52,982 bases of DNA. Source: Ureaplasma sp. GTDB lineage: Bacteria; Bacillota_I; Bacilli_A; Mycoplasmatales; Mycoplasmoidaceae. Under the pieces are notes generated by a model. The model was not told the DNA's origin. It saw only the letters and a list, made by a program, of their open reading frames with translations, and did not search any database. The DNA is taken from the NCBI GenBank assembly GCA_020024695.1, contig JAHHTK010000004.1, positions 1 to 52,982 on the forward strand, written 5' to 3'. The translations under genes were made by a program, and so were the position numbers. Below are positions 1 to 10,903 of this stretch, piece by piece. Every line of letters begins with the position of its first letter. Position 1 is the stretch's first letter.

Positions 1-55
1 ACGATGCAGAAGTTAAAGCTGAAGAAGAAGCAGCAGCAGAAGCAGCTAAGACAAT
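1..55 (+). repeat. Direct repeat copy A, Ala/Glu-rich linker
   Basis: Bases 1-55 are identical to 376-430. The spacing of 375 nt equals 125 codons, so the repeat keeps frame and marks the boundary of a tandemly duplicated protein domain. The copy may extend further left, outside the window. Confidence 0.9.
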
Positions 56-375
56 CAACGCTGATCGTGCAACATTAATCAACAGTACCGTTGATGCATT
101 CGTAAAAGAATCAAATAAAGGTGATGCATTATTACCAAGTAAAATTGAAAGCTTTAATAAAGATGCATTAGTTGCTAAATTAAACGAAGCTCTTAAAACT
201 AGTGGATTAACTGTTGAAAATCCAGTTGCAAGTGTATCATTTGCTTATCCAGAAAAAATTGATAACTATTCTGAAGCACCTTTAACAGTTACTATTGCAT
301 ACGCTGAAGGTGTTAAATTCGCTGAAGGTGTTACAGCAAATTCAGTTTCAGTTGTTTTAGATATTAAAGCAGCAC

Positions 376-430
376 ACGATGCAGAAGTTAAAGCTGAAGA
401 AGAAGCAGCAGCAGAAGCAGCTAAGACAAT
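376..430 (+). repeat. Direct repeat copy B, Ala/Glu-rich linker
   Basis: Second perfect copy of 1-55. It encodes DAEVKAEEEAAAEAAKT and precedes the second domain copy. The frameshift lies about 26 nt downstream of its end. Confidence 0.9.
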
Positions 431-1050
431 TAGTCCTGAACGTTTTGCTGCAATTGAAAGAAGCAGTAGATAAATATGTTACTGAAAATGCAAAAACTTT
501 AAAAGAAGGTAAATTAGAAGATACAACAAATTTAGTTGAATCCTTAAATGTTGCAATTAAATCAATTGAAGGATTTAGCTCAGATATTGCATCTCCAGTA
601 TCAAGTATTGAAGCAACAGTTGAAAAAGTAGTATCCCCTGCAGCAAGAGAAGCAGTTGAAAATACAGAACAAGCTGCAAATAATAAGGCAACATTAAAAG
701 TTACTATTAAATACGCTGAAGGTGTTATTTATACAGAAGAACAAAATTCAATTACTAGTCAAGAATTTGAACTTAGTGTAGAAAATCCTCAACAAGTACC
801 TGAAGAAGAAACCAATAAAGAAAATGGTGAACAAACAGGTGATAAAGGTGAAGACAATAAACAAGACCAACCATCAAATGGTGATACAACAGAAAGTGGA
901 AATACTTCTGGAAGCACTAGTGAAGGTGCAGAAGAAAATAACAACCAAGAAAATGCAGATGGTGAAGAATCAGCTGCACCAGGTAGTGAAGCACCAGCAA
1001 GAAACTAAGATTAATTTGTACTAATTTAATTTTTAGATAATTCTTATCAT

Positions 1051-1088
1051 AAAACTCCAACTACACGATTATGTGCAGCTGGAGTTTT
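1051..1088. terminator. Bidirectional terminator between converging surface gene and uvrB
   Basis: AAAACTCCAAC and GCTGGAGTTTT form an 11-bp stem with one mismatch around a 16-nt loop, followed by a T-rich stretch on the plus strand. It sits between the stop of the left surface gene (1008) and the stop of uvrB (1146), so it can serve both. Confidence 0.75.
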
Positions 1089-1145
1089 CTTTTATCTTGT
1101 TTCTAATTAATTATTTATTCTAAGAACCAACTAAGATAAATATAT

Positions 1146-3227
1146 CTATTCATCTTTAGTTTGGTTTCTTTTTTCTTTTGCAAATTCTTTTTTAGTTTTC
1201 TTAAGATTCATTTCTAGTTCAAGATCAATAATAATATCTCTTAACTTTGCTGCTTTTTCATAGTCTCTTTCTTTAGCAGCATCAAGCATTTGTTTAGTTA
1301 AATCCTTAATAATACTTTCTTTATCTTTTTTAGAACTAGATTTCTTAAATTTATCAACATCTTCATTTTTCAGGACTGATAAATCTTCCCGAATTGATTT
1401 TTCAATTGTCTTAGGAATAATATGATGTATGCGGTTGTATTCTTCTTGAATTTCTCGTCTTCGTTTAGTTTCTTCAATTGCTAAATGCATTGCTAGAGTA
1501 ATTTCATCAGCATACATAATGACTTTCCCACTCGCATTTCTTGCAGCCCGACCAATAATTTGAATTAAGGCTTTTTCACTTCTGAAAAAGCCTGGTTTAT
1601 CGGCATCAAAGATGGCAATTAAACTTACTTCGGGAATATCAATCCCTTCTCTTAATAAGTTAATCCCTACTACCACGTCATAAAGACCTCTTCGTAAGTC
1701 ATTTAAGATCTTACTTCGTTCTAAGGTCTTTAATTCATTATGTAAATAGGCGGCTTTAATATTATTATTCTGCAAGAACTTAGTTAATTCTTCAGCCATT
1801 CTAATTGTCATGACATTTAAGAAACTACGTTCATTTTTAGCAATTTGCTTACGAATTTGTTCTAACACATCATCCATTTGATTCTTAGTTGGATGGACTT
1901 CAATCACAGGGTCTAATAAACCTGTTGGCCGAACAATCTGTTCTACAATCATATGGTGACTCTTATCAATTTCATAAGGGTTAGGGGTTGCTGAAACATA
2001 AATAGTATCACATTGCTTTGCTTCAAATTCATCAAACATTAACGGACGGTTATCAGCTGCACTTGGCAAACGGAACCCATATTCAATTAAAGTTTGTTTT
2101 CGGCTCCGATCAGTCTCATACATCCCTTTAATTTGAGGAATTGTCATATGACTTTCATCAATGATTAAAAGTCATGGTTCTTTCTCGAAATAACTAAATA
2201 AAGTAAACGGAGTAGAATGTGGTTTGCGACCCTCTAAATAAACAGAATAGTTTTCAATCCCACTACAATAGCCAAACTCTAATAATGATTCCATATCCCA
2301 GCGGGTTCGTTGTTCAATTCGTTCGGCTTCAAGGGGTTTGCCTAACTGATTAAAGTATTTCACTCGTTCTTGCATTTCTTGTTCAATGGCTTTTAAGCCA
2401 TGATCAAAGAAATCATAGTCAGCGACATATTCATCAGCAGGGTATACAACATAAGCGTCTAGTTTTTCGATAATAGTTCCGTTTAAGGCATCCCGTTTAA
2501 TAATCGATTCAATTTCATCCCCAAAGAATGAAATTTGAATCGAATACTTTTCATCATACCCTGTGACAATCTCAATAATGTCTCCATTTTGACGAAAGGT
2601 CCCTGCTTGAAGATTATCCATGCTTCGTTCATAATGTAATCTTACTAAGCCTTCTCGGACCTGTTTCATGGAGATTTCTAAGCCTACCTTCAAAAACATT
2701 TTATATTTCACAAAGCTCTCAGGGCTTGAGGAAATATAAATAGAAGCTACTGAAGCAACCACAATCACATCATCATAGTTAACTAAGCTATTTAAGGTAG
2801 ACAAACGCATCATTTTAATTTCATCGTTTGCTTTAGAACTCTTTTCAATATAGGTATCAGTCCGAGGCACATAGGCTTCAGGTTGGTAATAGTCAAAGTA
2901 GGACACGAAATATTCCACATGGTTGTGTGGAAATAATTCCTTGAGTTCTGAATATAGTTGAGCAGCTAAGGTTTTATTATGTGCAATAACTAAGGCTTTC
3001 TGATTATTCTTTTGAATAATATTCGCCATCGTAAAGGTTTTACCTGTCCCTGTTGCTCCCAACAAGACTTGTTGGTGCACGCCATCCTTTAAATTTTCAT
3101 AAAGTTCATAAATTGCTTTTGGTTGGTCTCCAGCTGGGGCAAACGGACTAGTTAATTGAAACCGAGGATGGTTTTGATCATGCAATAACGGTAAGTCTTT
3201 AATTTTAGTTTTTCAATCTTGTTCCAT
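1146..3227 (-). CDS. uvrB: Excinuclease ABC subunit B (UvrB)
   Basis: The 693-residue product is the damage-verifying helicase-like subunit of UvrABC nucleotide excision repair. Visible are Walker A GATGTGKT near residue 53, the beta-hairpin region YFDYYQPEAYVP, LLIIDESHMTIPQ, helicase motifs ending in IIGRAARN, and a C-terminal UVR domain (about 35 residues, EKAAKLRDIIIDLE) that contacts UvrA/UvrC. UGA at about 2160 encodes Trp in EPWLLIIDESH. The start at 3227 gives MEQDWKTKIKD before the conserved F-x-L-x-S-P-F-x-P-A-G-D-Q-P-x-A block. The shorter ATG at 3185 would also keep that block. The Shine-Dalgarno sequence is weak (AGG six bases upstream). The gene lies downstream of the secA terminator, and uvrA is in the window at 22003. 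Confidence 0.96.
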
Positions 3228-3241
3228 AAGTTATACCTAAG

Positions 3242-3271
3242 AAAAAATCATGTCAAAAAGACACGATTTTA
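3242..3271 (-). terminator. Terminator after secA
   Basis: On the minus strand AAATCGTGTC, loop TTTTT, GACATGATTT then T6 form a 10-bp stem with one G-U-type pair. It lies 14 nt beyond the secA stop and directly before uvrB. Confidence 0.8.
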
Positions 3272-3284
3272 ACCATTTATTTAT

Positions 3285-6200
3285 TTATTTATTATTATTG
3301 TTGACTTGATGTAAATCAAGTTCATCATTAACAATGTCAGCAACCAAAATTGGGTTTTGGTCAATATATGCTGCTTGAGCACTTAATTGTTCGTCAATCT
3401 CACTAATGATTTCTTGATCTTGACGATGATCTAAAGTAACATCAGCAGCTGATTCTAAAGTATCAGTTTCAGCTGCTTTTAAATTATCTACTAAGACATC
3501 AGCAACCCCAGTATCTTCAATTACTTCATCTAATACTAAGTCAACTTCGTCACTAACTACGTTTTCAGGCTCATTAACAGCCTTTAAACTACTATCAGCA
3601 CTAATTGTACTATCAGTTTGATTTTCAACCATATTGAGATTATTATCTTCAATGACTGGTTCTAAATCAATAGGTTGTTCTTGATCAAAATTAGTTTCAT
3701 CAACAATGTCATTAATTTGAGTCAATTCATCAATATTGAGGTTTTCAATATTAGCAATTTGAGCATCAAGACTATCACTTAATTCTTGTTCAAAGTCATC
3801 ATTGTTATCAAACTCTTGACCTTGAATAAAGTTAGTGATACTTTCAATAACTTTAGTATAGTTATAGTCATGACCAGTACCAGTGATTTCAATGCCGTGG
3901 TTTTGATCTGCTTCCATGGTGATTGGAGTTGGTTCAGGTGCACTAGTTGCAACTGATTCTTGACTACTAGCTTCACTTGCTTCACTAGCACTATCAAGGG
4001 TACTGTTAGTGTTAACTTCATTCATATTCTTGACAAATTCAAGACGCCTTAACCCTTGGGATAAAATTGAGGAAATCGTGTTAACAGCAACATCAATTTT
4101 ATATTTGTTAAATAAACTATCCGCATCTTGAATATAGATGTTTAACGGACTTTTTTGTTCATAGGCTCTTAAGTTAACCCCTTCTCTTAATTTCCCAATT
4201 AAATCAAGGTGGGTAGTTCAACCAGTATCCATATATTCAATTAAACGGTGCTTCATGAAACTAAAGAAATAATCTTGCCCCATATCGGCCATAATTTCAT
4301 GAATAGTGGTGGTGAATTTATCTAATAAGATATTCGCCACATCAGCAGTTTTTTGATTTGGGAAATCACTCGCTTTTAAATATTCAATTTCTTGCGAGAT
4401 GTTCTTTTGAACATAACCTAAAACTGCATTTAAATCAACTAAGTCTAAGTTATTATCAAGGGTATTACGGGACACAATATCATTGACTAAAACACTGATT
4501 TGACGGTCAAGGATTGGAGTTAAATCCGTTGCTAATAAGATATTGTCTCTTTGTTTATAAACTAATTCCCGTTGGTTGGATAAAACATGGTCATAGTCAT
4601 TTAAGTTTTTCCGAATGTCGTAGTTTAACCCTTCAATTCTTTTTTGGGTATTATTTAATAACTTCGTAAAGAATTTGGTGTTGATGTAATCATCATCAAT
4701 TTCTTGTTCAGCTTTATTAGCTAAATCCCCAGAATATTTTTTAAATAAGTCATCAGCTAAACTAATAAAGAAGCGTGATTCACCGACATCCCCTTGTCTA
4801 CCTGAACGACCCCGTAATTGGTTGTCAATCCGACGGGATTCACTTCGTTCGGTCCCAATGACATATAAACCACCTAATTCAGTAACGCCTTCACCTAACT
4901 TAATGTCAGTTCCCCGTCCAGCCATATAGGTTGCAATAGTTACTTGACCTTTTTGACCTGCTTGAGCAATAATTGCTGCTTCTGAAGCGTGGTTCTTAGC
5001 ATTTAAAACACTATGAGGAATTCGTAACTTGTTTAAGAAACGGGATAAGATTTCACTATCTTCAACTGATCCTGTCCCAACTAAGATTGGTTGGCCGTTT
5101 TTATGACGGGACACAATTTCAGCGACAACATATTTTCATTTAGCTTTTTTGTTATTGAAAACATAGTCAGGGTGGTCAACTCTCATAATTGGTTTGTTGG
5201 TTGGAATTTGCACAACCACCATGTTATAGATGTTCAATAACTCTTCACTTTCAGTATAAGCAGTTCCTGAAACCCCTGATAACTTTTTATATAAACAGAA
5301 CAAGGATTGGTAAGTAATGGTTGCGACTGTTAAGTTTTCAGGTTCAATTGTGACATATTCTTTGGCTTGAATAGCTTGTTGTAACCCTGCTGAATAGCTA
5401 CGACCTTCCATAATCCGACCTGTAAAGTGGTCAACTAAAGCAATTTCGTCTTCATTGTTTTTACCATGACGAACAATGTATTCCACTCCTTCTTGAAAGA
5501 CAAAGTTGGCTCTTAAAGCGTTAATAATCTTATGTAAGATGTCACTGTTTTCAATATCATAGACATTCTTAACATCAAAGTATTGTTCAGCTTTAACAGC
5601 CCCTTTATCAGTTAAGACGACAGATTGACTTTCTCTTTCAATGGTATAGTCTTCTTCAGTTAAAGTTTCAGCAAACTTTTGGACGTTTTTATATAAAGAA
5701 ACGTCATTTTTAGGTTGCCCTGAAATAATTAATGGAGTTCTCGCTTCGTCAATTAAAACCGAGTCAGCTTCGTCAACGATGGCAAAATATAAACCCCGTT
5801 GCACCTTTTCTTCATAGGATTTGACCATGTTGTCTCTTAAGTAGTCAAATCCTAATTCAGTGTTAGGGACATAGGTGACATCACATAAATAGTTTTGGCG
5901 TTTTTCTTCGGGGCTCATCGAAGATTTAATATAACCAACACTTAATTGTAAACGTCCTAAGGCTTCAAGAGCAAAACTTGCATCCCGTTCAACTAAGTAT
6001 TCGTTGACCGAAATGACATGCACCCCTTTTCTTAACAATGCTGTTACATAACTCGCTAACACTAAGGTTAAGGTTTTTCCTTCCCCAGTCATCATTTCAG
6101 CAAAGTCCCCAAAGTGAACAATAATCGCACCGATTAATTGAACACGGTAGGCTAATAACCCATAAGTACGGTAAGCAACTTCCCGAATGGTAGCTAACCC

Positions 6201-6392
6201 TGGAATCAAAATATCATCAAGAGTCGCTCCATTCGCTAATTGTTGTTCAAACTCACTAGTTTTATTTCTTAATTCAAGATCGGTATAGTTCCGATAGGTT
6301 TGTTCTAAGGCCATAACCGCATCAGCAATACTCTCTGCTTTCTTTAATAAACGGTTCTTTGGCGAGATTTTAGATAAAAAATTTAAGCCCAT
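3285..6392 (-). CDS. secA: Preprotein translocase ATPase SecA with long acidic C-terminal extension
   Basis: SecA drives Sec-dependent secretion at the membrane. The core (residues 1-789) is standard: N-terminal GLNFLSKI, Walker A MMTGEGKTL, DEAD-type VDEADSVLIDEARTPLI, the preprotein-binding domain, and the second RecA fold with VGTGSVEDSE and QLRGRSGRQGD. In-frame UGA near 5125 (KAKWKYVVAEI) and 4205 (MDTGWTTHLDL, helical scaffold) are Trp. Residues 790-1035 are an Asp/Glu/Gln/Asn/Ser-rich tail with no cysteine cluster, so the zinc-binding SEC-C domain is absent. Mycoplasma SecA is usually about 800 residues, so this tail adds about 246. Reading is open through the junction (LRRLEFVKNMNEVNTNS), so it is one gene. 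The start ATG at 6392 is preceded by AAAGGAAAAG. The gene lies 40 nt after the ABC ATPase gene. Confidence 0.95.
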
Positions 6393-6432
6393 GTTAATTT
6401 CTTTTCCTTTATCAGTTTAATCTTAATATTGA

Positions 6433-7806
6433 CTATTCCATACCTCATGGTAATTCATCAACAGTTTTTGGATTACTATTTTTAATGACTTGGCTCACAA
6501 TCCCATCTTTGACTTTAATAACTAAGTCACCTAAGCCTTGGAAGATTGGGTTGTGGGTAACCATAATGACTGTGGTCCCATACTTTTTATTGATGGCTAC
6601 AAATTGTTTTAAAACCACTTTACTCATTTCTTCGTCAATTGCTCCAGTTGGTTCATCCCCAAATAAAATAGATGGGTTCTTTGCAAATGCCCGAGCAATT
6701 GAAACCCGTTGTTGTTGTCCCCCAGATAATTGGTGTGGGAACTTATTCGCATATTCAGTCATCCCAACGGCATCTAAGAGTTCATTGACATCTAACCGTT
6801 TAGTTTTGTCAGCTTGTAAGTCAGCTCCAATTTCGACATTTTCACGCACGGTTAAGTTTGGAATTAACCCATATTGTTGGAACACATACCCAACATTATC
6901 TTTTCTAAACTTGGTTAATTCTTTATGGTTTAAGGTAATCAAGTCTTTGTTAGCTACATAGACTTGACCTTCACTTGCCCGATCAAGACCAGAAATAATA
7001 TTCATTAAAGTAGTTTTCCCTGAACCTGAAGGTCCTAAGATAATGACAAAGCTCCCTTTTTCAATGCTTAAGTTGATTCCCTTTAAAATCTTGGAAACAA
7101 CATAACCATTAGTATAGTATTTGACCACATCTTTTAATTCAATAATGTTGTTACCTTGCATTTGGACATCTTTGGGTCCTTTATGTGGTTTGTTTAAAGC
7201 TTCAATTTGTTTCGCACGTTTCTTTAATTGTTTCTTTTCTTCACGTGATAAAGCTTTATATTCTAATTTGGCTTTTTGTTTAGCACTTAATGATTCAAAG
7301 GCTTTATGTTTTTTAGAAACTTCTTGTTTAATTTCTTGTACTAATGCTTGAGCATCGCTACTATCAACTGCAATTGGATCACCAACTTGAACACTGGCTT
7401 CAGCAACACTTTCTTGGTCTTCAATCGCTTGGTCAGCAAGATTTACCACATCCAAAGTAGTAATGATTGGTTTAGTTTCAAGCACTTCTGGAATTGGTTC
7501 TTGATGACCAACTACACTTTCAATTTCACTTGAAGAACTATCTAAGATTTTATTGGCATCAAGTTGAGCAGCATCATTTAAGTTACTATCAAAATCATTA
7601 AAGACAATCACTTCTTCAATTTCAGGTTCGTGATTAAGACTTTGAGCAGCACTCACACTGGCTTCAACATTGTGAGCAATTTCTTGACTTAATGCTTGAG
7701 CATCTAAATATAAATTTTGTTCATTATCACTATATGAATCTAACCCATTAACAGCTTGGTTTTCACCACTGGGTGCTTGGTTATATTGACGTTTGTCTTT
7801 ATTCAT
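6433..7806 (-). CDS. ABC transporter ATP-binding protein (LolD/MacB type) with acidic N-terminal extension
   Basis: The 457-residue product begins with about 160 residues of acidic Ser/Gln/Asn-rich sequence, then a basic helical stretch (160-215), then an ABC ATPase domain. The domain has NIIELKDVVKYY, Walker A GPSGSGKTT (about 258-266), signature LSGGQQQRVSIARA, Walker B ILFGDEPTGAID and the switch His in VTHN. The pattern resembles LolD/MacB/FtsE exporters, whose ATPase partners a FtsX-like permease, but no permease is adjacent. The true end lies past a UGA Trp codon (ELPWGME then TAG at 6433-6435). The ATG at 7806 has AAGGAT upstream. The substrate is unknown. The gene sits between tatD and secA. 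Confidence 0.9.
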
Positions 7807-7868
7807 TTTAATATCCTTAAAAATAAATACTAATTTATATATTATAACTTATGAAAAAACACTACATT

Positions 7869-8672
7869 TTAGAAAAAATTTAATAATGTTTTTAAATTAA
7901 AGACAGTTTGGGTATTTTTTAAAACTTGATCACATAATTTGGCTAAATCTAAGTGAAAACTGTTGCTGATTCATTCATAAACTTGAATGACATGATAAGG
8001 GTAATTGGTTTTGCCTCTGAAAGGCACAGGAGTTAAATAAGGAGCATCCGTTTCACATAATAATTTATTTAGTGGCACCACTTGCACAGCGGCTTGCAAT
8101 TTTGTGGCACTTTTATAGGTTAAATTTCCAGCAAATGAATAATAGAAATTTATATCCATATCTTCAGCTCTTTTCACATCTTCTTCATTGCCAGCAAAAC
8201 AGTGAAAGATAGCTGTTAAACCCCTGCCCTCATATTGTTTTAAAATCATGAAAGCATCATCCATGGCATCCCTGATATGCATTTGAATCGGTAAGCCTAA
8301 TTCTAAGGCCAATTCAATTTGGGCTTCAAATCAGACCCGTTGCACTGCTTTATTAGTATCAGGGTAGTGATAATCTAAGCCGATTTCACCGATTGCAACA
8401 ATCTTATCTTTATGAGCTTGCACTAAACTTCTAATCTCATCCAAAATAATCCCTAAATCTTTATCATAAGTATAGGTTGGATGAATCCCAATGGTCGCAT
8501 AACCATAAGGATTTTGGTTTGCTTGGTCAATTGCAGATTGAAATTCATTTTGGTCACAACCAACAATGTTCATATAAACATGTTGGTTAATACATTCTTG
8601 CATGACTTGGTCATATTGGTCAATGATGTGTTCATCATTGGTATGGGTATGAGAATCAAAATATTTAAGCAT
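7869..8672 (-). CDS. tatD: TatD-family metal-dependent hydrolase
   Basis: The 267-residue protein has the TatD/YcfH amidohydrolase fold: metal ligands HTH in FDSHTHTND near residue 7, AIGEIGLDYHYPD, a second block LPIQMHIRDA, IFHCFAGNEED, and LLCETDAPYLTPVPFRGK with the catalytic Asp. In-frame UGA codons (RVWFEAQ, YEWISNSF) are Trp; the last carries the gene beyond 7971 to TAA at 7869. TatD proteins are DNases or D-aminoacyl-tRNA deacylase-like enzymes; the substrate here is unknown. The start codon lies one base beyond the mnmE stop, so the two are co-transcribed. A mnmE-tatD order is also what I remember from the M. pneumoniae lineage. Confidence 0.9.
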
Positions 8673-8673
8673 C

Positions 8674-10026
8674 TTATTTTCCTACACAAAAGTTTGCAAA
8701 TAATTCATCTAAGAAATCATATTGGTTATCTTCACCTAAGATTTGGTTTAAGTTATAGTTAGCGGTTTGTAATTCACTGACCACTAAATCAATCGGAACA
8801 TTATCTTGTAAGTGGTCAATGGCACTTTGTAAAGATAAGACCACATTTTCTAAAATCCCTAATTGACGGGTGGATTGCACCACTTGATAGTCTTGGGTAT
8901 CAAAGTCATGCACCTTAAACATTTCTTTGATTAAAGTGATAAGGGGTTCAATTTGGTTATTTAAAGCACTAATATTGACAGTGTGGTCATTGACTACTCC
9001 CACTGGGGCTCCACTCAAATCGGCTTTGTTATAAGCAATAATATGTAATTTATCTTTTAATAAATCTAAATAGGTATGATCTTGACTATCTGGTTGTAAT
9101 TTATCAATTAAATAAATTACTAAATCAGCTTTTTGAATAGTTTCAATCGCTTTAGAAACCCCAATCTTTTCAATCGTATCATCCGTTTCTCTTAATCCAG
9201 CCGTATCAAATAAACGTAGGGTTAAGTTATCAATATTAATGGTGTTTTCAATAACATCACGGGTTGTCCCAGCAATATTAGACACAATCGCTTTATCTTC
9301 ATGACTTAAAGCATTTAATAATGATGATTTGCCCGCATTTGGTTCGCCAATTAAAGCAATCTTAATCCCTTGTTTTAAAGGCATAAAACGTTTTGAATGT
9401 TGAGCTAACTGTTGAATTTTAATTGATAACTCAGTTAAGGAATCAATCATTTCTTCAGTGGTTATTTCTGGGTTTTCATCAAACTCAGGATAATCAATAT
9501 GCACTTCAATGTTCCCAATTAATAACATTAAAGCGCGTTGATATTCTTTTAAAGTCTTGGTTAAAGTTCCATCTAAGGCAGTTAACGCCCCTTTAACCCC
9601 ATAAATGTTTTTGGCATACACGATGTTGGAAATAGCTTCTACTTGCGACACATCAATCTTTTTATTGAGCATTGCCCGTTGGGTAAACTCACCCCGTTGG
9701 GCTAACTTCGCCCCATGCTTTAACAATAAATCAATAATTGCTTGGGCGACCACCACCCCACCGTGACAATTAATTTCAATCATATCTTCGCCAGTATAAC
9801 TCTTAGGGTTCGTATAACACATTAATAACACTTCATCTAAGGGTTGCTTTTGATCATCTAAAATATAGTTATATTTGATGACAAAACTGCCTTTAGTAAT
9901 CGGTTTTTTTAAAATAGAATTCACAATCGGATAACAGTCATAGCCTGAAACCCGAATAATATGAATTGCACAGTTCATATTCGCTGTGGCTTGGGCCACA
10001 ATGGTTGTATTAATATTATTGGCCAT
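8674..10026 (-). CDS. mnmE: tRNA modification GTPase MnmE (TrmE)
   Basis: The 450-residue product with MnmG makes the cmnm5/nm5 modification at the wobble uridine (U34) of certain tRNAs. It shows an N-terminal formyl-THF-binding domain (NCHGGVVVAQAI, QAEAR-like RGEFTQRAMLN), a G domain with GEPNAGKSSLLNAL, DTAGLRET and NKAD, and the C-terminal end FCVGK, the MnmE CxGK signature cysteine. I place the start at ATG 10026 (MANNINTTIVAQAT), which follows AAAGAAAG. An upstream start at 10062 would add 12 residues the family lacks and would overlap the terminator at 10061-10098. The order here is holB, terminator, mnmE, tatD. The partner mnmG is not in this window. Confidence 0.94.
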   Translation of the reverse strand: MANNINTTIVAQATANMNCAIHIIRVSGYDCYPIVNSILKKPITKGSFVIKYNYILDDQKQPLDEVLLMCYTNPKSYTGEDMIEINCHGGVVVAQAIIDLLLKHGAKLAQRGEFTQRAMLNKKIDVSQVEAISNIVYAKNIYGVKGALTALDGTLTKTLKEYQRALMLLIGNIEVHIDYPEFDENPEITTEEMIDSLTELSIKIQQLAQHSKRFMPLKQGIKIALIGEPNAGKSSLLNALSHEDKAIVSNIAGTTRDVIENTINIDNLTLRLFDTAGLRETDDTIEKIGVSKAIETIQKADLVIYLIDKLQPDSQDHTYLDLLKDKLHIIAYNKADLSGAPVGVVNDHTVNISALNNQIEPLITLIKEMFKVHDFDTQDYQVVQSTRQLGILENVVLSLQSAIDHLQDNVPIDLVVSELQTANYNLNQILGEDNQYDFLDELFANFCVGK

Positions 10027-10060
10027 AATTACTTTCTTTATATAAATATTGGATAAGTTC

Positions 10061-10098
10061 AAAAACTACCACTAGTTTCAAAGCTAGTGATAGTTTTT
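10061..10098 (-). terminator. Terminator after holB
   Basis: AAAAACTACCACTAG and CTAGTGATAGTTTTT form a 15-bp stem with one mismatch around an 8-nt loop. On the minus strand it ends in T5. It overlaps the holB stop codon (10097-10099) and precedes mnmE. It is close to symmetric, but only the minus strand has genes here. Confidence 0.85.
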
Positions 10099-10903
10099 AT
10101 TTCTGGTTGATTAGTTCTAAGATACAAAAATAAAGATAATTTTTGGACAGATTTAAATCATAATTTTCAATCACTGTTTGGAAACAACTTTGATTTTTGT
10201 GTTGGTAGTAAGCACTCAATCAATTAATTAAGATTTTAATTTGTTTGTAGTCAAATTTATTAAAGATGCTATTTTGTTGCATTAAATAAAGAGCATCTTT
10301 TTCATGACTAGTGAGGTTATCAAAAAACTCAATGATGGGTTTGGCACTCTCACTGTCTAGAAAAGTGGTAAGGTTATTGTAGTTACCAAAACTAGCAACT
10401 AAGGCTTTGGTTTTGAGACTGGCTAAGTTTTGACAAGCAGGGTGGGTGAACTTCGCTGGTTTTTTAGCATTTACATGCACGACATTGCACCGACTTTTAA
10501 TTGTCCCAATCACGTTGGCAGGATTGTTTGTAATCAAAACTAAGTATAAATAACTTGGTAATTCTTCTAAGGTCTTTAATAAAGCATTAGCTAACAATAA
10601 CGATAAACTTTGCACGTTTTCAATCACAAGTATTTTCACAAACCCTTTTTGTAAGGGTTTGGTTTGAATGAAATTAAAAATAGTTTCTAAATCATTCTTT
10701 TTTAAATAGATAGCATCTAAAGCTAAACAGTTATAAGAATCTAAATAGTTACTAATTTCAACTTCAGTTTTGTTAAATAACCCAGCAACTAAATCTTGCA
10801 ACACTTCATGATAATCAATTGGTTGGGTTAAGGTTAATAAAAGTGGACTATTATTATGAGCAAGTCCAATTTTATAAAGTAACGATTGTTTTTTAGTGGC
10901 CAT
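10097..10903 (-). CDS. holB: DNA polymerase III delta' subunit-like protein (HolB)
   Basis: The 268-residue clamp-loader subunit is recognised from LVIENVQSLSLLLANALLKTLEELP and VLITNNPANVIGTIKSRCNVV, the delta'/DnaX-type sensor region (SRC motif). The Walker A region is degenerate, as usual for delta'. It helps load the DnaN clamp, whose gene is at 34368. The frame continues through UGA codons (INWLSAYY) to TAA at 10097. It overlaps the end of tmk by 11 nt, the same tmk-holB coupling I recall from related genomes. Divergence is high, as expected for this fast-evolving subunit. Confidence 0.85.

Larger units (their letters stand above)
1..1008 (+). pseudogene. 3' part of a repeat-containing surface protein gene, interrupted by a frameshift
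   Basis: The gene runs in from the left edge. Reading from base 3 gives a protein with a helical segment, a conserved strand-rich segment (motif TVTIAYAEGVKFAEG) and an Ala/Glu-rich linker (AEVKAEEEAAAEAAKT). That frame meets TAA at 471-473. Coding then continues in frame 1 with a second copy of the same domain (TLKVTIKYAEGVIYTEE) up to TAA at 1006-1008. A single extra A in GAAAG at 456-460 explains the switch. The last 75 residues are Glu/Asn/Gly/Ser-rich low complexity. The alternation of a helical segment with a Y-x-I-x-F-type strand segment resembles the repeats of the 1677-residue protein at 47718-52751, so a surface-exposed family member is likely. The N-terminus and any signal peptide lie outside the window. 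The frameshift may be real, phase-variable or an assembly error. Confidence 0.6.

Noticed and set aside
2148..2171. Apparent breaks in uvrB, secA, serS, gyrB, the amidohydrolase and others that could suggest pseudogenes
   Set aside because: Each break is a UGA at a conserved or plausible Trp position, and the frame continues. This is the mollicute genetic code, not gene decay.
6485..6961. 158-residue plus-strand frame opposite the ABC ATPase
   Set aside because: It is an antisense shadow of the conserved ATPase domain with no recognisable protein features.
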